Assembly (NCBI RefSeq): GCF_003999255.1
Contig: NZ_CP034791.1
Location: 369,501-433,500, forward strand
Source of the DNA: Caldicellulosiruptor changbaiensis
Lineage (GTDB): Bacteria > Bacillota > Thermoanaerobacteria > Caldicellulosiruptorales > Caldicellulosiruptoraceae
Length of the DNA: 64,000 nucleotides
Reading direction: 5' to 3'
The position numbers and the translations under genes were made by a program. Under the pieces are notes generated by a model that was not told the origin of the DNA, made no database searches, and worked only from the letters and a program-made list of their open reading frames with translations. This document shows, one piece after another, positions 37,464 to 46,378 of the stretch (positions are counted from its first letter, which is position 1; each line of letters begins with the position of its first letter).

Positions 37464-39399
37464 TGCTGAGAATATCCAGCTTTTTCAAACGTTTGCTCAT
37501 CAAGCTGCTGCAGCTTTAGAAAACGCTAACCTTTACGAGAAATCAACGCGGCGTTTACAGCATATTCAAGCACTTAGGAAAATTGATATGGCTATTAATG
37601 GAAGCATTGATCCACGCGTTGCATCAACTGTAGCTTTGCAAGAGACTATTAAAGAGTTAAACGTCGATGCAGCTGCTATTTTTAGGTTAAATCCTTATAT
37701 ACAGAAGTTAGAGTTCGTAGCTGGATATGGCTTTTATACTGACACGATTGAAGAAATTTCTCTTAGTTCGAAAAAAAGCTTTGCAGGACGTGCTGTATTA
37801 GAAAGGAAAACTATTTATATACCTGATATTGAAAAAGAAGACGAAGATATAGCAAAAGACCTATTCCGAGTGGAAGGTTTCAAAGCTTATTGTGTTGTTC
37901 CACTTATTGCAAAAGGTCGTGTATTAGGAGTATTGGAAGTTTTTATGCGAAATCCACGAATTGTTAATAATGAATGGCGAGAATTTTTAGAAACATTGGC
38001 AGGGCAAATTGCAATTGCAATTGACAATGCTGAACTTTTTAATAATTTACAAAGGTCAAATATTGAACTTCTGAAAGCTTATGATGAAACAATAGAAGCG
38101 CTTTCCTATGCTCTTGATCTTAAAGATAAGGAAACTGAGGGTCACAGTCAGCGTGTGACAGAGCTAACTCTTAGCATTGCCAAAGAAATTGGTATTCCTG
38201 AAGAACAGCTAATCCATATAAAACGAGGAGCTTTATTACATGATATTGGCAAGATGGGTATACCAGACAGTATACTTCTCAAACCAGGGAAGCTTTCAGA
38301 TGAAGAGTGGGAAATAATGAAAATGCACCCTGTATATGCGTATCAGATGCTTTCTCACATTGAATACTTACGACCGGCCTTGGATATACCTTATTGTCAC
38401 CATGAAAAATGGGATGGCAGCGGTTATCCACGCGGATTAAAAGGGAAGGAGATACCTTTAGCAGCACGTATTTTTGCAATAGTTGATGTTTTTGATGCAT
38501 TGACCAATGATCGGCCATACAGAAAAGCAATAATATACAAGATTGAACTGGGGTTTATTGGTCTACGAGAAGGCGACAAAGTTAAGATAGCACAAGCTAA
38601 AGGCGAGTATGGACAACTTTTGGCTGGGAAGGAATGGTCGATGGTTCATCCAGTAATTGAGAAAATTTTTTTGACGGTTGAACCGTCATTTTTGGACATT
38701 AATGAATTGAAAACCTTAGATGGTTTTATAGATTTAGAAGCTGATGTTGGAAATAAAATTATGATTTATCCCTTGTGGACCTCTATTGGTGCTGTGGGAT
38801 TATTAGGCATAATGTTTTCACCTGACTCAATAGATGAAAATGATAACAAAAATCTCCAGATATACGTAAATTTTGCTGCAATAGCTTTGGCCAATGCAAA
38901 GATTGTAAGCCGCTTAGAGAAAGAAGCTGAAACTGACTTTTTGACAGGTTTCTTTAATAAGCGGACAATCCAAAATATATTGATTAGTGAACTTGAAAGG
39001 GCAATTAGGTATAGACTTCCTTTGGCAGTTATTTTTCTTGACATTGATGACTTTAAGGCTTACAACGACACATTTGGTCATGTGGCTGGCGATGTAATGG
39101 TACAAAAAACAGCAGAGATAATAAAGAATTCTATAAGAACTGTGGACATTGCGGGGCGCTTTGGTGGTGAGGAGTTTGTAATTATTCTTCCTGGGACAGA
39201 TGAAGAGGGTGCAATTGCAGTTGCAGAGAGAATACGAAAAGCCATTGAAAGCTATCCTTTTCCTCATAGAAGGGTAACTGCGAGCTTAGGAATAACATTA
39301 GCAAGAAGCGGTGACTCAGTTGAGTCCTTACTGGAAAGGGCAGATCGGGCGCTATATCAAGCAAAAAGAGAAGGCAAAAACCGCTGTTGCTTAGCTTAA
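37441..39399 (+). CDS. C-terminal part of a c-di-GMP sensor: GAF, HD-GYP, GAF, GGDEF
   Basis: This frame continues the sensor after the seven-T run and has no credible start of its own. In order it holds the end of one GAF domain, a second GAF domain, an HD-GYP phosphodiesterase domain (HDIGKMGIPD, GSGYPRGLKG), another GAF-like segment, and a diguanylate cyclase domain (GGEEF active site, with the RTVD inhibitory site five residues before it). The HD-GYP domain stops at NDRPYRKA and lacks its usual last helices; unrelated sequence follows directly. I infer an in-frame deletion that fused two signalling genes. The cyclase part looks catalytically complete, but expression is doubtful. Confidence 0.75.
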   Translation: MTKKGFFDAENIQLFQTFAHQAAAALENANLYEKSTRRLQHIQALRKIDMAINGSIDPRVASTVALQETIKELNVDAAAIFRLNPYIQKLEFVAGYGFYTDTIEEISLSSKKSFAGRAVLERKTIYIPDIEKEDEDIAKDLFRVEGFKAYCVVPLIAKGRVLGVLEVFMRNPRIVNNEWREFLETLAGQIAIAIDNAELFNNLQRSNIELLKAYDETIEALSYALDLKDKETEGHSQRVTELTLSIAKEIGIPEEQLIHIKRGALLHDIGKMGIPDSILLKPGKLSDEEWEIMKMHPVYAYQMLSHIEYLRPALDIPYCHHEKWDGSGYPRGLKGKEIPLAARIFAIVDVFDALTNDRPYRKAIIYKIELGFIGLREGDKVKIAQAKGEYGQLLAGKEWSMVHPVIEKIFLTVEPSFLDINELKTLDGFIDLEADVGNKIMIYPLWTSIGAVGLLGIMFSPDSIDENDNKNLQIYVNFAAIALANAKIVSRLEKEAETDFLTGFFNKRTIQNILISELERAIRYRLPLAVIFLDIDDFKAYNDTFGHVAGDVMVQKTAEIIKNSIRTVDIAGRFGGEEFVIILPGTDEEGAIAVAERIRKAIESYPFPHRRVTASLGITLARSGDSVESLLERADRALYQAKREGKNRCCLA

Positions 39400-39449
39400 G
39401 ACATGGTACATGTTTGTATCCTCCAAGAAGTTATAAATAAAATCTTTCT

Positions 39450-39669
39450 GTTGACAAAATAATTGCAGAACTCAAAAGATGTATAGGGAAGGACTTTTGA
39501 GATAGAAGGTGAAGATGCAGTATTAAAAGTAATTGCCGAAAGTAGAGGTGATTCAAGATCTCAACTACTGATTCAGAAATGTTGTATAATAGTAGCTAAA
39601 AGGGCACATAAAAACTTCAAGCTAAAAAAAGTTAACAATGAAAAGATTGTTTACGCTTGTAAAGAATAA
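39450..39669 (+). pseudogene. short gene remnant, possibly from an AAA-type protein
   Basis: After a frame break near 39495, 56 codons stay open and read EIEGEDAVLKVIAESRGDSRSQ and then KRAHKNFKLKKVNNEKIVYACKE before a stop. The AESRGDSR stretch faintly resembles the sensor-2 region of AAA+ proteins. No start codon or ribosome site is present. The identity is not secure. Confidence 0.3.
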
Positions 39670-39772
39670 GGTGCAAAAAAACTTGGAAGCAGGAATAGAT
39701 TAAAAGAGAGGTTGTTAAAACAATAGGCAAAAGTCGAAAAGTTAATTTTTAACGAAGGGAGGCAAAATAAAA

Positions 39773-40327
39773 TTGAAAATTGGTGTTATAAGCGATACTC
39801 ATGGCGATTATAAATCCTGGGAAAAGGCTTGGAGGTTTTTAAAAGATACTGAGGTTATATTTCATGCAGGTGATGTGTTGTACCACGGTCCGCGCAATCC
39901 AATTCCTGAAGGGTATAATCCAAAGGAGCTTTCTAATGCGTTGAATACTTGTCCTATTCCTTTAGTTATTGCAAAGGGTAACTGCGATGCTTTTGTGGAT
40001 CAAATGATGCTTGATATACCTATACAAACTCCATATGTTTTTTCCGTAATCTATGGTAAGAAATTTATGGTCCAACATGGGCATGATATTTCGGATGAGG
40101 AGATTAGTAAATTGGCTCAGAGATATAAGTTAGACTTTTTCATAGTAGGACATACCCACATTCCGCTGTTAAAAAAGGTTGGCGACTGTGTGCTTATTAA
40201 TCCGGGCTCCACATCACTTAGCAAACGAGAGGACAAGATTAATTCAATAGGAATTATTGATGATGAGGAAGTTCAGATAATAGACTTAGAGACAGGAAAA
40301 GAGATTTTGGTTCTTGAAATAGCTTAA
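39773..40327 (+). CDS. yfcE: YfcE-family metallophosphoesterase
   Basis: The 184-residue protein is a compact calcineurin-like phosphodiesterase. Metal ligands are in ISDTHGD (about 7), HAGDVLYHGP (about 36), AKGNCD (about 66), QHGHD and VGHTHIP, and the NPGSTS motif near residue 145 is typical of YfcE/MJ0936. Family members hydrolyse artificial phosphodiesters and their natural substrate is unknown. The start is TTG, supported by AAGGGAGGC. It stands alone between remnants. Confidence 0.88.
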   Translation: MKIGVISDTHGDYKSWEKAWRFLKDTEVIFHAGDVLYHGPRNPIPEGYNPKELSNALNTCPIPLVIAKGNCDAFVDQMMLDIPIQTPYVFSVIYGKKFMVQHGHDISDEEISKLAQRYKLDFFIVGHTHIPLLKKVGDCVLINPGSTSLSKREDKINSIGIIDDEEVQIIDLETGKEILVLEIA

Positions 40328-40337
40328 ATACAGCCTT

Positions 40338-40496
40338 TTTTATGATCATCTTAAGCATCCTACAAGGCGAGGTAAACTTTCGAAGTATACTGTAATTGCT
40401 ATTCCTGCTTTTGGCATCTTTCAAGAAGTAGTTTTATCACATAAACAAACCTTAGAGTTGACAAGAAGACAAATAAAAGTGATTTTTGAAGAATAG
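40338..40496 (+). pseudogene. C-terminal gene fragment, unidentified
   Basis: Starting without an initiation codon, 52 codons read FYDHLKHPTRRGKLSKYTV and IPAFGIFQEVVLSHKQTLELT before TAG. The composition is protein-like but I recognise no family. It lies directly behind the YfcE gene and in front of the dehydratase gene. Confidence 0.3.
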
Positions 40497-40506
40497 GATG
40501 ATCAAA

Positions 40507-41757
40507 ATGAACTATTTAAATATCTACAGCACCGTTATTAACAACTTTCTCAAGAAAAACAAAAATGCTTATAATCTTCTCAAACTTGGCATCTTCATTG
40601 GCAAAAACTATGTAAAGTTTTTTCCTGATAAAAGATTGCCAAAATCGCTAAGATATTTACATCAAATTGCATTTAACTGGACGTATAGAGGAATGACAAG
40701 TAAAAGATGTGTTTGGGTTAACCTATTTGCACCAGCTGAAATTTTGCTTGCATTTAATTTGGACCCAATCTTTGTTGAGGCAATATCTGCTTTTTTGTCT
40801 GGACTTGGACTTGAAGATGAGCTAATTTTGAGGGCAGAGAGTTTTGGTATAAGCGAGAGCTTTTGTAGCTTTCACAAGGTATTTATTGGTGCTGTGCTTT
40901 CAAACCTCTTAAAAAAGCCAAAATTCTTGATTGCAACATCAAGTATTTGTGATGCAAATTTAAACACGTTTAGATTTATTTCGGAAAACTTAAAAATTCC
41001 ATTTTTCTTTTTAGACGTTCCAAGAGAATACTCTAAAGAGGCAAAAGATTATTTGAAACTGCAGCTAAAAGAGTTGATTAGTTTTGTTGAAAAAGAGACA
41101 GGAACCAAGCTTGATTTACATAAATTGTCAAGAATAATCGAAATAGAAAACCAAGTAAGAAGCCAAATGAAAGAATGTTTAAAGCTTCTTGGGAAAAAGC
41201 AAATACCTTCAACCCTGACATTTGAGATGTTTATGCTTTATACATCTCATACATTTATTGGCAAGGAAGAAACGCTGAGATTTTACAAGATGCTTGTAGA
41301 GGACTTAAGAAATGCTAAGGAGAAGGATAAAAAGGGAGTGTTTTTTATACATACTCTTCCTATGTTTGAGGAGAGTTTTAAAAATCTTTTTAATTTTAAC
41401 AAGGATTTGACTATCATTGGTATGGATTTGAATTATGATTTTTTAGAAGAGCTGCCGACAGACGACCCAATTGAAGCGCTTTCAATAAAGCTTTTGAAAA
41501 ATCCGTACAATAGCGATTTTGAGAGAAGAATTGAACACATAAAGAAGCTAATTTCTTTAACCTCACCCGATGCTGTGATTCAGGTCTGTCAAATGGGTTG
41601 CAAGCAGTCGATAGGATGCAGTATGTTATTTAAGGAGGAGTTTAAAAAGCTTGATATTCCGTTTACCTTTATAGATGTTGATTGTGTCAATAAGAAAAAT
41701 AACAATCATGGTCAGATAAAAACTCGTCTTGAAGCATTTTTTGAAAGCATCAAGTAG
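40507..41757 (+). CDS. 2-hydroxyacyl-CoA dehydratase subunit-like protein (HgdB/D-component family)
   Basis: The 416-residue protein belongs to the HGD-D family, whose members hold a [4Fe-4S] cluster and, with an ATP-driven activator, dehydrate 2-hydroxyacyl-CoA or reduce benzoyl-CoA. Features include WVNLFAPAEILLAFNLDPIFVEA, the cysteine in SFCSFHK, ATSSICDANLNTF, and VIQVCQMGCKQSIGCSML near the end. The start is placed at the ATG behind TAGGATGA; in-frame starts up to seven codons earlier are possible. The next gene encodes the activator part but is split by an IS element. The substrate is unknown. Confidence 0.75.
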   Translation: MNYLNIYSTVINNFLKKNKNAYNLLKLGIFIGKNYVKFFPDKRLPKSLRYLHQIAFNWTYRGMTSKRCVWVNLFAPAEILLAFNLDPIFVEAISAFLSGLGLEDELILRAESFGISESFCSFHKVFIGAVLSNLLKKPKFLIATSSICDANLNTFRFISENLKIPFFFLDVPREYSKEAKDYLKLQLKELISFVEKETGTKLDLHKLSRIIEIENQVRSQMKECLKLLGKKQIPSTLTFEMFMLYTSHTFIGKEETLRFYKMLVEDLRNAKEKDKKGVFFIHTLPMFEESFKNLFNFNKDLTIIGMDLNYDFLEELPTDDPIEALSIKLLKNPYNSDFERRIEHIKKLISLTSPDAVIQVCQMGCKQSIGCSMLFKEEFKKLDIPFTFIDVDCVNKKNNNHGQIKTRLEAFFESIK

Positions 41758-41770
41758 GGGGCTTACTTTT

Positions 41771-42090
41771 ATGATAGCATATGTTTGCAAATATACACCA
41801 ATTGAGATTATAAAAGCTTTCGGAGAGGATGTTTTTTGTATTGAGCCAAAGATATCTTCTTATGAAAATGCAGAAAGGCTTTTGCACCCCAACATGTGCA
41901 GCTTTGCAAAGGCCATTGTGGAATATGTCTTGCAAAGTGGTATAAAAAATCTTGTCTTGACAAATTGTTGTGATAGCATAAAAAGGGTATATGATGTTTT
42001 GAAAGATAGAGTGGAATTTATAGAAATTATTGACTTTCCTCGAGAAAACACACCGGCATCTGCCCAGTTTTTTTATTATCAATTAGAAAC
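41771..42090 (+). pseudogene. 5' part of a dehydratase subunit-activator fusion gene, cut by an IS
   Basis: AGGGGG precedes an ATG that opens MIAYVCKYTPIEIIKAFGED, the N-terminus of an HgdB-like subunit, with conserved cysteines in NMCSFAKA and TNCCDSIKR. The frame reaches FFYYQLET at the insertion point; the same residues reappear in frame after the IS at 43208. Without the IS the gene would encode a protein of about 540 residues joining a dehydratase-type domain to a BcrAD/BadFG activator domain. Confidence 0.8.
42075..42090 (+). repeat. left direct repeat flanking the IS
   Basis: ATTATCAATTAGAAAC here is repeated exactly at 43206-43221. It lies two bases outside the left terminal inverted repeat and marks the insertion site. 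Confidence 0.85.
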
Positions 42091-42092
42091 AG

Positions 42093-43204
42093 AGGTTGTT
42101 GAATAAAAGAAATAACCATATAAAGTAAACATAGTAACAAATGAAAAAAACCCCTTGTGTTATAATTTAATTTAAGAGAAAACCACAACAAAACACAAGG
42201 GGGAAAAGATATACTCATGAATATTAAAGCACAAAATAAGAAATTTTTAAAGCTACTTTTTGTAGTGAAAAAGGTTACTGAAGCTCTGACAAGGAGAATA
42301 AAGCACAATAGAAGAGGACGCCCAAGGAAATTTAATTTGTTTCAAATAATAGCTTGTCTGGTTTACAAAGTTAAGAAGGGGATAAAGAGTTTCAGAGAAT
42401 TAGAATATCGAATAAATCAAGACACAGAGTTTAAGCAAGTAGTAGGTATAGAAGAAAGTCCGGACTATTCATATTTTGCGAAGTTGTCAAGAAAAATAGA
42501 AAAAGAATACATGCAAGATATAAAAGACATATTAATAGCTAAGATAGAACCTGATATGAGTATAGCGATAGTAGATTCTACACCTTTGAGAAGTGCCAAA
42601 AATGATTCAGAAGCAAAAATAGGTATACATATTACAATAGGATTTTACAGGGGATACAAATTACATCTTTTGTGTACAGGTAAAGAAGAAGTAATACCAC
42701 TTTTCTGGATTTTAACAGGGGCAAATGAACATGACTCAAGACAAGAAGAGCTTTTATATAGGGCATGGGGCTTTGGCTGTGAGATTGTATTAGCAGATGC
42801 GGGATACGATTGTAGCAGATGGTTTAATATAGCAAATGAGCTTAAGGTTAAATTTGTTGCTGGGATAAACAAAAGAAACATGAAAGATAAAAACAATGTT
42901 AAGAATGTTTTTAGAAGAAATAACATAAGATTTTTAGAAACTGAAGAGGGCAAAAAGCTATACAAGCATAGAACAAAGATTGAAAGACTATTTAGTAAAT
43001 TAAAAGGTGAATATAATCTTGAGAATGTAAGGCTCAGGAGGTTTAAGAATTATAAAAGGTATATTGATTGGATACTAATTACTTTTTTGTTTGAGCAACT
43101 TCTCAGAAAAGTAGAAGGTAAGAAGTTTTCTTTCGCATATGAATGGAATCAATAACTTTTGCTCATTTTATGTATTATTGGTAATAATTTTTATTCAACA
43201 ACCT
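42093..43204 (+). mobile_element. intact 1.1-kb insertion sequence with a DDE transposase
   Basis: The element is bounded by the inverted repeats AGGTTGTTGAATAAAA (left, 42093) and TTTTATTCAACAACCT-like sequence (right, ending 43204). It holds one transposase gene and an internal inverted repeat, CCCCTTGTGT / ACACAAGGGG (42151-42202), just upstream of that gene, with TATAAT inside it. A 16-bp direct repeat flanks the element, with two extra bases on the left and one on the right. The intact gene and perfect flanking repeat suggest a recent insertion. Confidence 0.88.
42217..43155 (+). CDS. IS4/IS5-type DDE transposase
   Basis: The 312-residue protein has an N-terminal helix-turn-helix region with RRGRPRKFNLFQIIACLVYKV and a DDE catalytic core: the first aspartate in IVDSTPLRSAK (about 117), the second in VLADAGYD (about 190), and the glutamate in KHRTKIERLFSKLKGEYNLE (about 265). 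GGGGGAAAAG precedes the ATG. The gene is complete, so the element may be active. The exact IS family needs database comparison; length and motifs fit the smaller IS5-like or IS4-like groups. Confidence 0.88.
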   Translation: MNIKAQNKKFLKLLFVVKKVTEALTRRIKHNRRGRPRKFNLFQIIACLVYKVKKGIKSFRELEYRINQDTEFKQVVGIEESPDYSYFAKLSRKIEKEYMQDIKDILIAKIEPDMSIAIVDSTPLRSAKNDSEAKIGIHITIGFYRGYKLHLLCTGKEEVIPLFWILTGANEHDSRQEELLYRAWGFGCEIVLADAGYDCSRWFNIANELKVKFVAGINKRNMKDKNNVKNVFRRNNIRFLETEEGKKLYKHRTKIERLFSKLKGEYNLENVRLRRFKNYKRYIDWILITFLFEQLLRKVEGKKFSFAYEWNQ

Positions 43205-44515
43205 AATTATCAATTAGAAACATTTAAAAGCAAACTTTCAAAAAGACTAAATAAAGAATTTGATGAAGAAGTATTTATAAGCCAAGTAAATAAGCTAATA
43301 GCTCAAAATAAAGATAGCAGCTTTGACATAGCGATTGTGGGGGCACGTGCGAAAGAGGAACTGGTTGAATTTATATCTTCAATTACGGGTGGTAGGGTTT
43401 TGAATCTTACTTGCTCTGGCGAGAGGTTTTGCCAGGATGATGTCAAATTTGATGGAAGTTTGAAAAGCTACGCTAAAGTCCTTTTAAGTTTCCCTCCTTG
43501 CATGAGGATGAACATGAAGAGAAAATTTATAGAAGGGAATTCTTTCAAAGGCATTATCTACAATACAATAAAGTTTTGTGACTTTTATTCATTCGAGTAT
43601 GCGAAGATAAAAGAAAAAAGCAACATGTTGAAAATCGAAACAGATTTTAGCCAAAATGCAAATGAACAAGTCAGAACGCGAGTGGAGGCATTTGTGGAAA
43701 AGATCTTGCAAAAAGCTACTACTTCAAAATCAATCTCTAATAAAAAATATTTTGCTGGGATTGATAGTGGTTCAACCTCCACCAATGCAGTTGTTATTGA
43801 CAGTAGCAAGAACATTTTGGGTTACTGTACGGTAAAAACTGGGTTTGATGTGGTCTCAAGTGCAAAGTTAGCTCTTTTAAAAGCCTGTAGCATGGCAGGC
43901 ATTGAGGAGGATGATATAAGCTTTATTACCTCCACTGGATATGGAAGAATAAGTATTCCATTTTCAAACATGCAGGTTACAGAGATAACTTGCCATGCAA
44001 AAGGTGCCCATGCCCTTTTTCCGAGTGCAAGAACTATCATAGACATTGGTGGGCAGGATAGCAAAGTGATAAAAATAGATGAAGATGGCAATGTATTGGA
44101 TTTTGTTATGAACGATAAATGTTCGGCAGGCACTGGTAGATTTATTGAATACATGGCAAGAGTTTTGGAGTTAGAGCTTGAGGATTTTTCGAGGTGTTCA
44201 AATTTTTCAGAGGATTTGACAATTTCGAGTATGTGCACTGTCTTTGCCGAGTCAGAAGTGATAAGCCTCATCGCGCAAGGTAAGAAAAGAGAGGATATAG
44301 TAAGAGCTATTAACAAGGTTGTGGCAATAAAAGCAATTTCGTTAGTAAATAGAGTAAAAGGTGAAAAGGATTTTGTCATAACAGGTGGGGTTGCAAAAAA
44401 TAAGGGTGTTGTTTTAGAGCTTGAAAAAAGGCTTGGATGCAGGCTTTTGATTCCCTTTGATCCGCAAATTGTTGGTGCTCTGGGCGCAGCACTAATTGGG
44501 CTTGAGGGTGGTTAG
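43205..44515 (+). pseudogene. 3' part of the dehydratase subunit-activator fusion gene
   Basis: The frame continues the interrupted gene with NYQLETFKSKLSK. It first completes the HgdB-like domain (LLSFPPCMRMN, then SFKGIIYNTIKFCDFYSFEYA with its cysteine) and then encodes an activator of the BcrAD/BadFG ATPase family: FAGIDSGSTSTNAVVID, TSTGYGRIS, IIDIGGQDSKVIKI, NDKCSAGTGRFIEYMA, MCTVFAESEVISL and ITGGVAKNKGVV. The two cluster-binding cysteines (DKCSAG and SSMCTVFAES) are retained. A start inside the IS tail at 43139 keeps the frame open but has no ribosome site. The fusion order is unusual, since activator and subunit are normally separate genes. Confidence 0.8.
43206..43221 (+). repeat. 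right direct repeat flanking the IS
   Basis: Exact second copy of the 16-bp sequence at 42075-42090, separated from the right terminal repeat by one base. Confidence 0.85.
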
Positions 44516-44580
44516 ATAGATTTCAATTCCAATTTAACAGGTATAGTTAGCTTTATTGTATGGAGGAAAGAAGGCAGACA

Positions 44581-45732
44581 TTACTCAAATTGCCAAGCTA
44601 TTTTTATTATGTTTTCTTTTTCAAGGTCATTTTTTACATTTCTTGCAAGTTCAAAAAATTGTTTTTCACGTTCATCTCTCTTTTTTAAGTAAGTATTTTT
44701 ATCTATTTTCCCTTTTTCAACATTCTCTATAATTTTTCTCTGACTTTTCCAATACTCAATTGCAAGGTTAGTTTTTTCCTCGGTGAAGAAAAGATCTATG
44801 TTATCAACAAACCATAGAGGCTTATATATAGAAAGACATGGAAGTGAACTTCCAGTTGCGAAGATGTTTATTTTTCGGTCAATTAATTCAACAATAAAGC
44901 TTCCAGTTGTTTCACTTGAGATAATGCTTTTTGAATGCATGCAAATGTTTTTCATAGATCCATACAAGAAATTTTTGCTATTTAAATTATAATGGTATCG
45001 CAATATGCTTTTGAAATCTTCTATAGTTAACTTTCCCTTTTTTTCTTCCAGCATTTTTTGGGTAAGCTGCTGTCTAAAATTACCACATGCAAATTTAGTT
45101 ATAAGTGGGTTTTCAAACTCTTTTTTAAAATCAATGATTTCTCGTTTTATCATCTTGCTTTTCATATCATAATCGTTTCTTATGCTCAACGCATTTGAAA
45201 TGCTTCTTACATCTTTAACTTTTTGCAAAGCCCAATAGACACCTGCTGTTTCTAATACCCATGCATTTTCAAAGTCAGCAATTAAAAATGAGTTGTGGTA
45301 TTTTAGATTCTTTGTATACCCGCATTTTCCACCTTGTCCATATCTTTCAATAAAGTAAATAATGTTGTCAACTGCTTCTTTTGCTGTCTTGCTTCGCTCA
45401 AGTGCAAGTCGCAGAATATCCATCCCAAGAAGTGCTGGTGGACCTTGTCTTTGATTTGTAAACACTGCTTCATTTCCAATAACAACTCCGAATTCATTAA
45501 CTCCCATTTCAGCGCCCCATATCCAAGATGGCTTAAATAAAAAACAATCATATGTAACTTCTGCCTGCTCCACTTCAATATATGTACACTTGACCTTTTC
45601 TCCTTTTTTATGTTCCTTTCTGGGGACTCTTATAACTATATGAGGCTCATTTTTCTCTCTATCACTGTTTTTGCCAAATAACACACAGTTATTCAGCGTT
45701 GAATTTTTCAAGGCAACAATAGTATCGCACAT
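44581..45732 (-). CDS. C69/secernin-family dipeptidase
   Basis: The 383-residue protein starts with MCDTIVAL, where cysteine 2 becomes the N-terminal nucleophile of this Ntn-hydrolase family. NCVLFGKNSDREKNEPH, the SWIWGAEMGVNEFGVVIGNEAV block and LETAGVYWALQKV are family hallmarks. Members are secernins and bacterial dipeptidases of family C69. There is no signal peptide, so it would act on imported or turnover peptides. AGGGGG precedes the ATG. The convergent gene upstream is the broken activator gene, and no operon partner is visible. Confidence 0.85.
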   Translation of the reverse strand: MCDTIVALKNSTLNNCVLFGKNSDREKNEPHIVIRVPRKEHKKGEKVKCTYIEVEQAEVTYDCFLFKPSWIWGAEMGVNEFGVVIGNEAVFTNQRQGPPALLGMDILRLALERSKTAKEAVDNIIYFIERYGQGGKCGYTKNLKYHNSFLIADFENAWVLETAGVYWALQKVKDVRSISNALSIRNDYDMKSKMIKREIIDFKKEFENPLITKFACGNFRQQLTQKMLEEKKGKLTIEDFKSILRYHYNLNSKNFLYGSMKNICMHSKSIISSETTGSFIVELIDRKINIFATGSSLPCLSIYKPLWFVDNIDLFFTEEKTNLAIEYWKSQRKIIENVEKGKIDKNTYLKKRDEREKQFFELARNVKNDLEKENIIKIAWQFE

Positions 45733-45814
45733 AAAATAAACCCCCTTGTAATTTTAATTATTATACCTCAAAGACAATTCTATTCTAACATCCTATATTA
45801 TTTGACTGAACCTT

Positions 45815-45982
45815 TTAGAGGAATACGAAATTGAATATGTCCAGCTTGTAGAAAGAGTCAAACAAGGATGTGCAGGTAGTATGGATAAATTTGAATTAAA
45901 TGTTGCAAAATTAGTTGACAAAAAAATACAAAAAAATTGTAAAAGAAAAACAAGAAAAATAAAAACACTAAAGCTAAAATAG
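45815..45982 (+). pseudogene. short decayed coding remnant
   Basis: A 55-codon open stretch without start codon reads LEEYEIEYVQLVERVKQG and then becomes very lysine-rich. The VERVKQG motif is the type seen at the start of sigma-70-like regions, but the match is too short to name a gene. Confidence 0.22.
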
Positions 45983-46021
45983 CTGAAAATATGATACTGG
46001 CAGAGATAAAGAACACTTTGT

Positions 46022-46339
46022 TTATGGTCCTGTGCCAACAGAGGTTATCTTCCAAAGACCTGATTCGTCTTTTTTTAAATAGAAAAATCGAAGTTCCATA
46101 CCTGTTACTCGGTCAGTAAAGCCTTCGACAACGTATTGCTGTCCATAAAATTTGTCAATATATTTACCGCGGATAATTTTCACATTAGACAGTGCCCATG
46201 GACCTTTATGAAGAACAATATAAAAGCGAATTGCACCTTCAGGTGTTTTGTGAAATTCTTTAAAAGTAATGACAAAAGCTACTGAGAAAATAACTACCAA
46301 AAGAATCAAGGTAGCAGCCAAAAGGATTTTCTTCTTCAT
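46022..46339 (-). CDS. small exported or membrane-anchored protein, unknown function
   Basis: The 105-residue product has an N-terminal hydrophobic segment (residues 4-26) after KKK, then a soluble domain of about 75 residues with a mixed beta-strand pattern ending in LWKITSVGTGP. This resembles the DUF4878/NTF2-like or YfiR-type small exported proteins in outline only. There is no lipobox. GAGGTGG precedes the ATG. It follows the radical SAM gene on the same strand with a short gap. Confidence 0.6.
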   Translation of the reverse strand: MKKKILLAATLILLVVIFSVAFVITFKEFHKTPEGAIRFYIVLHKGPWALSNVKIIRGKYIDKFYGQQYVVEGFTDRVTGMELRFFYLKKDESGLWKITSVGTGP

Positions 46340-46378
46340 ATTTCCACCTCATACCTTTACATTAAACTCCTGCTATAA

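Noticed and set aside
43822-44379. 185-codon minus-strand frame opposite the activator domain
   Set aside because: Serine- and leucine-rich shadow of conserved coding sequence, without a start signal.
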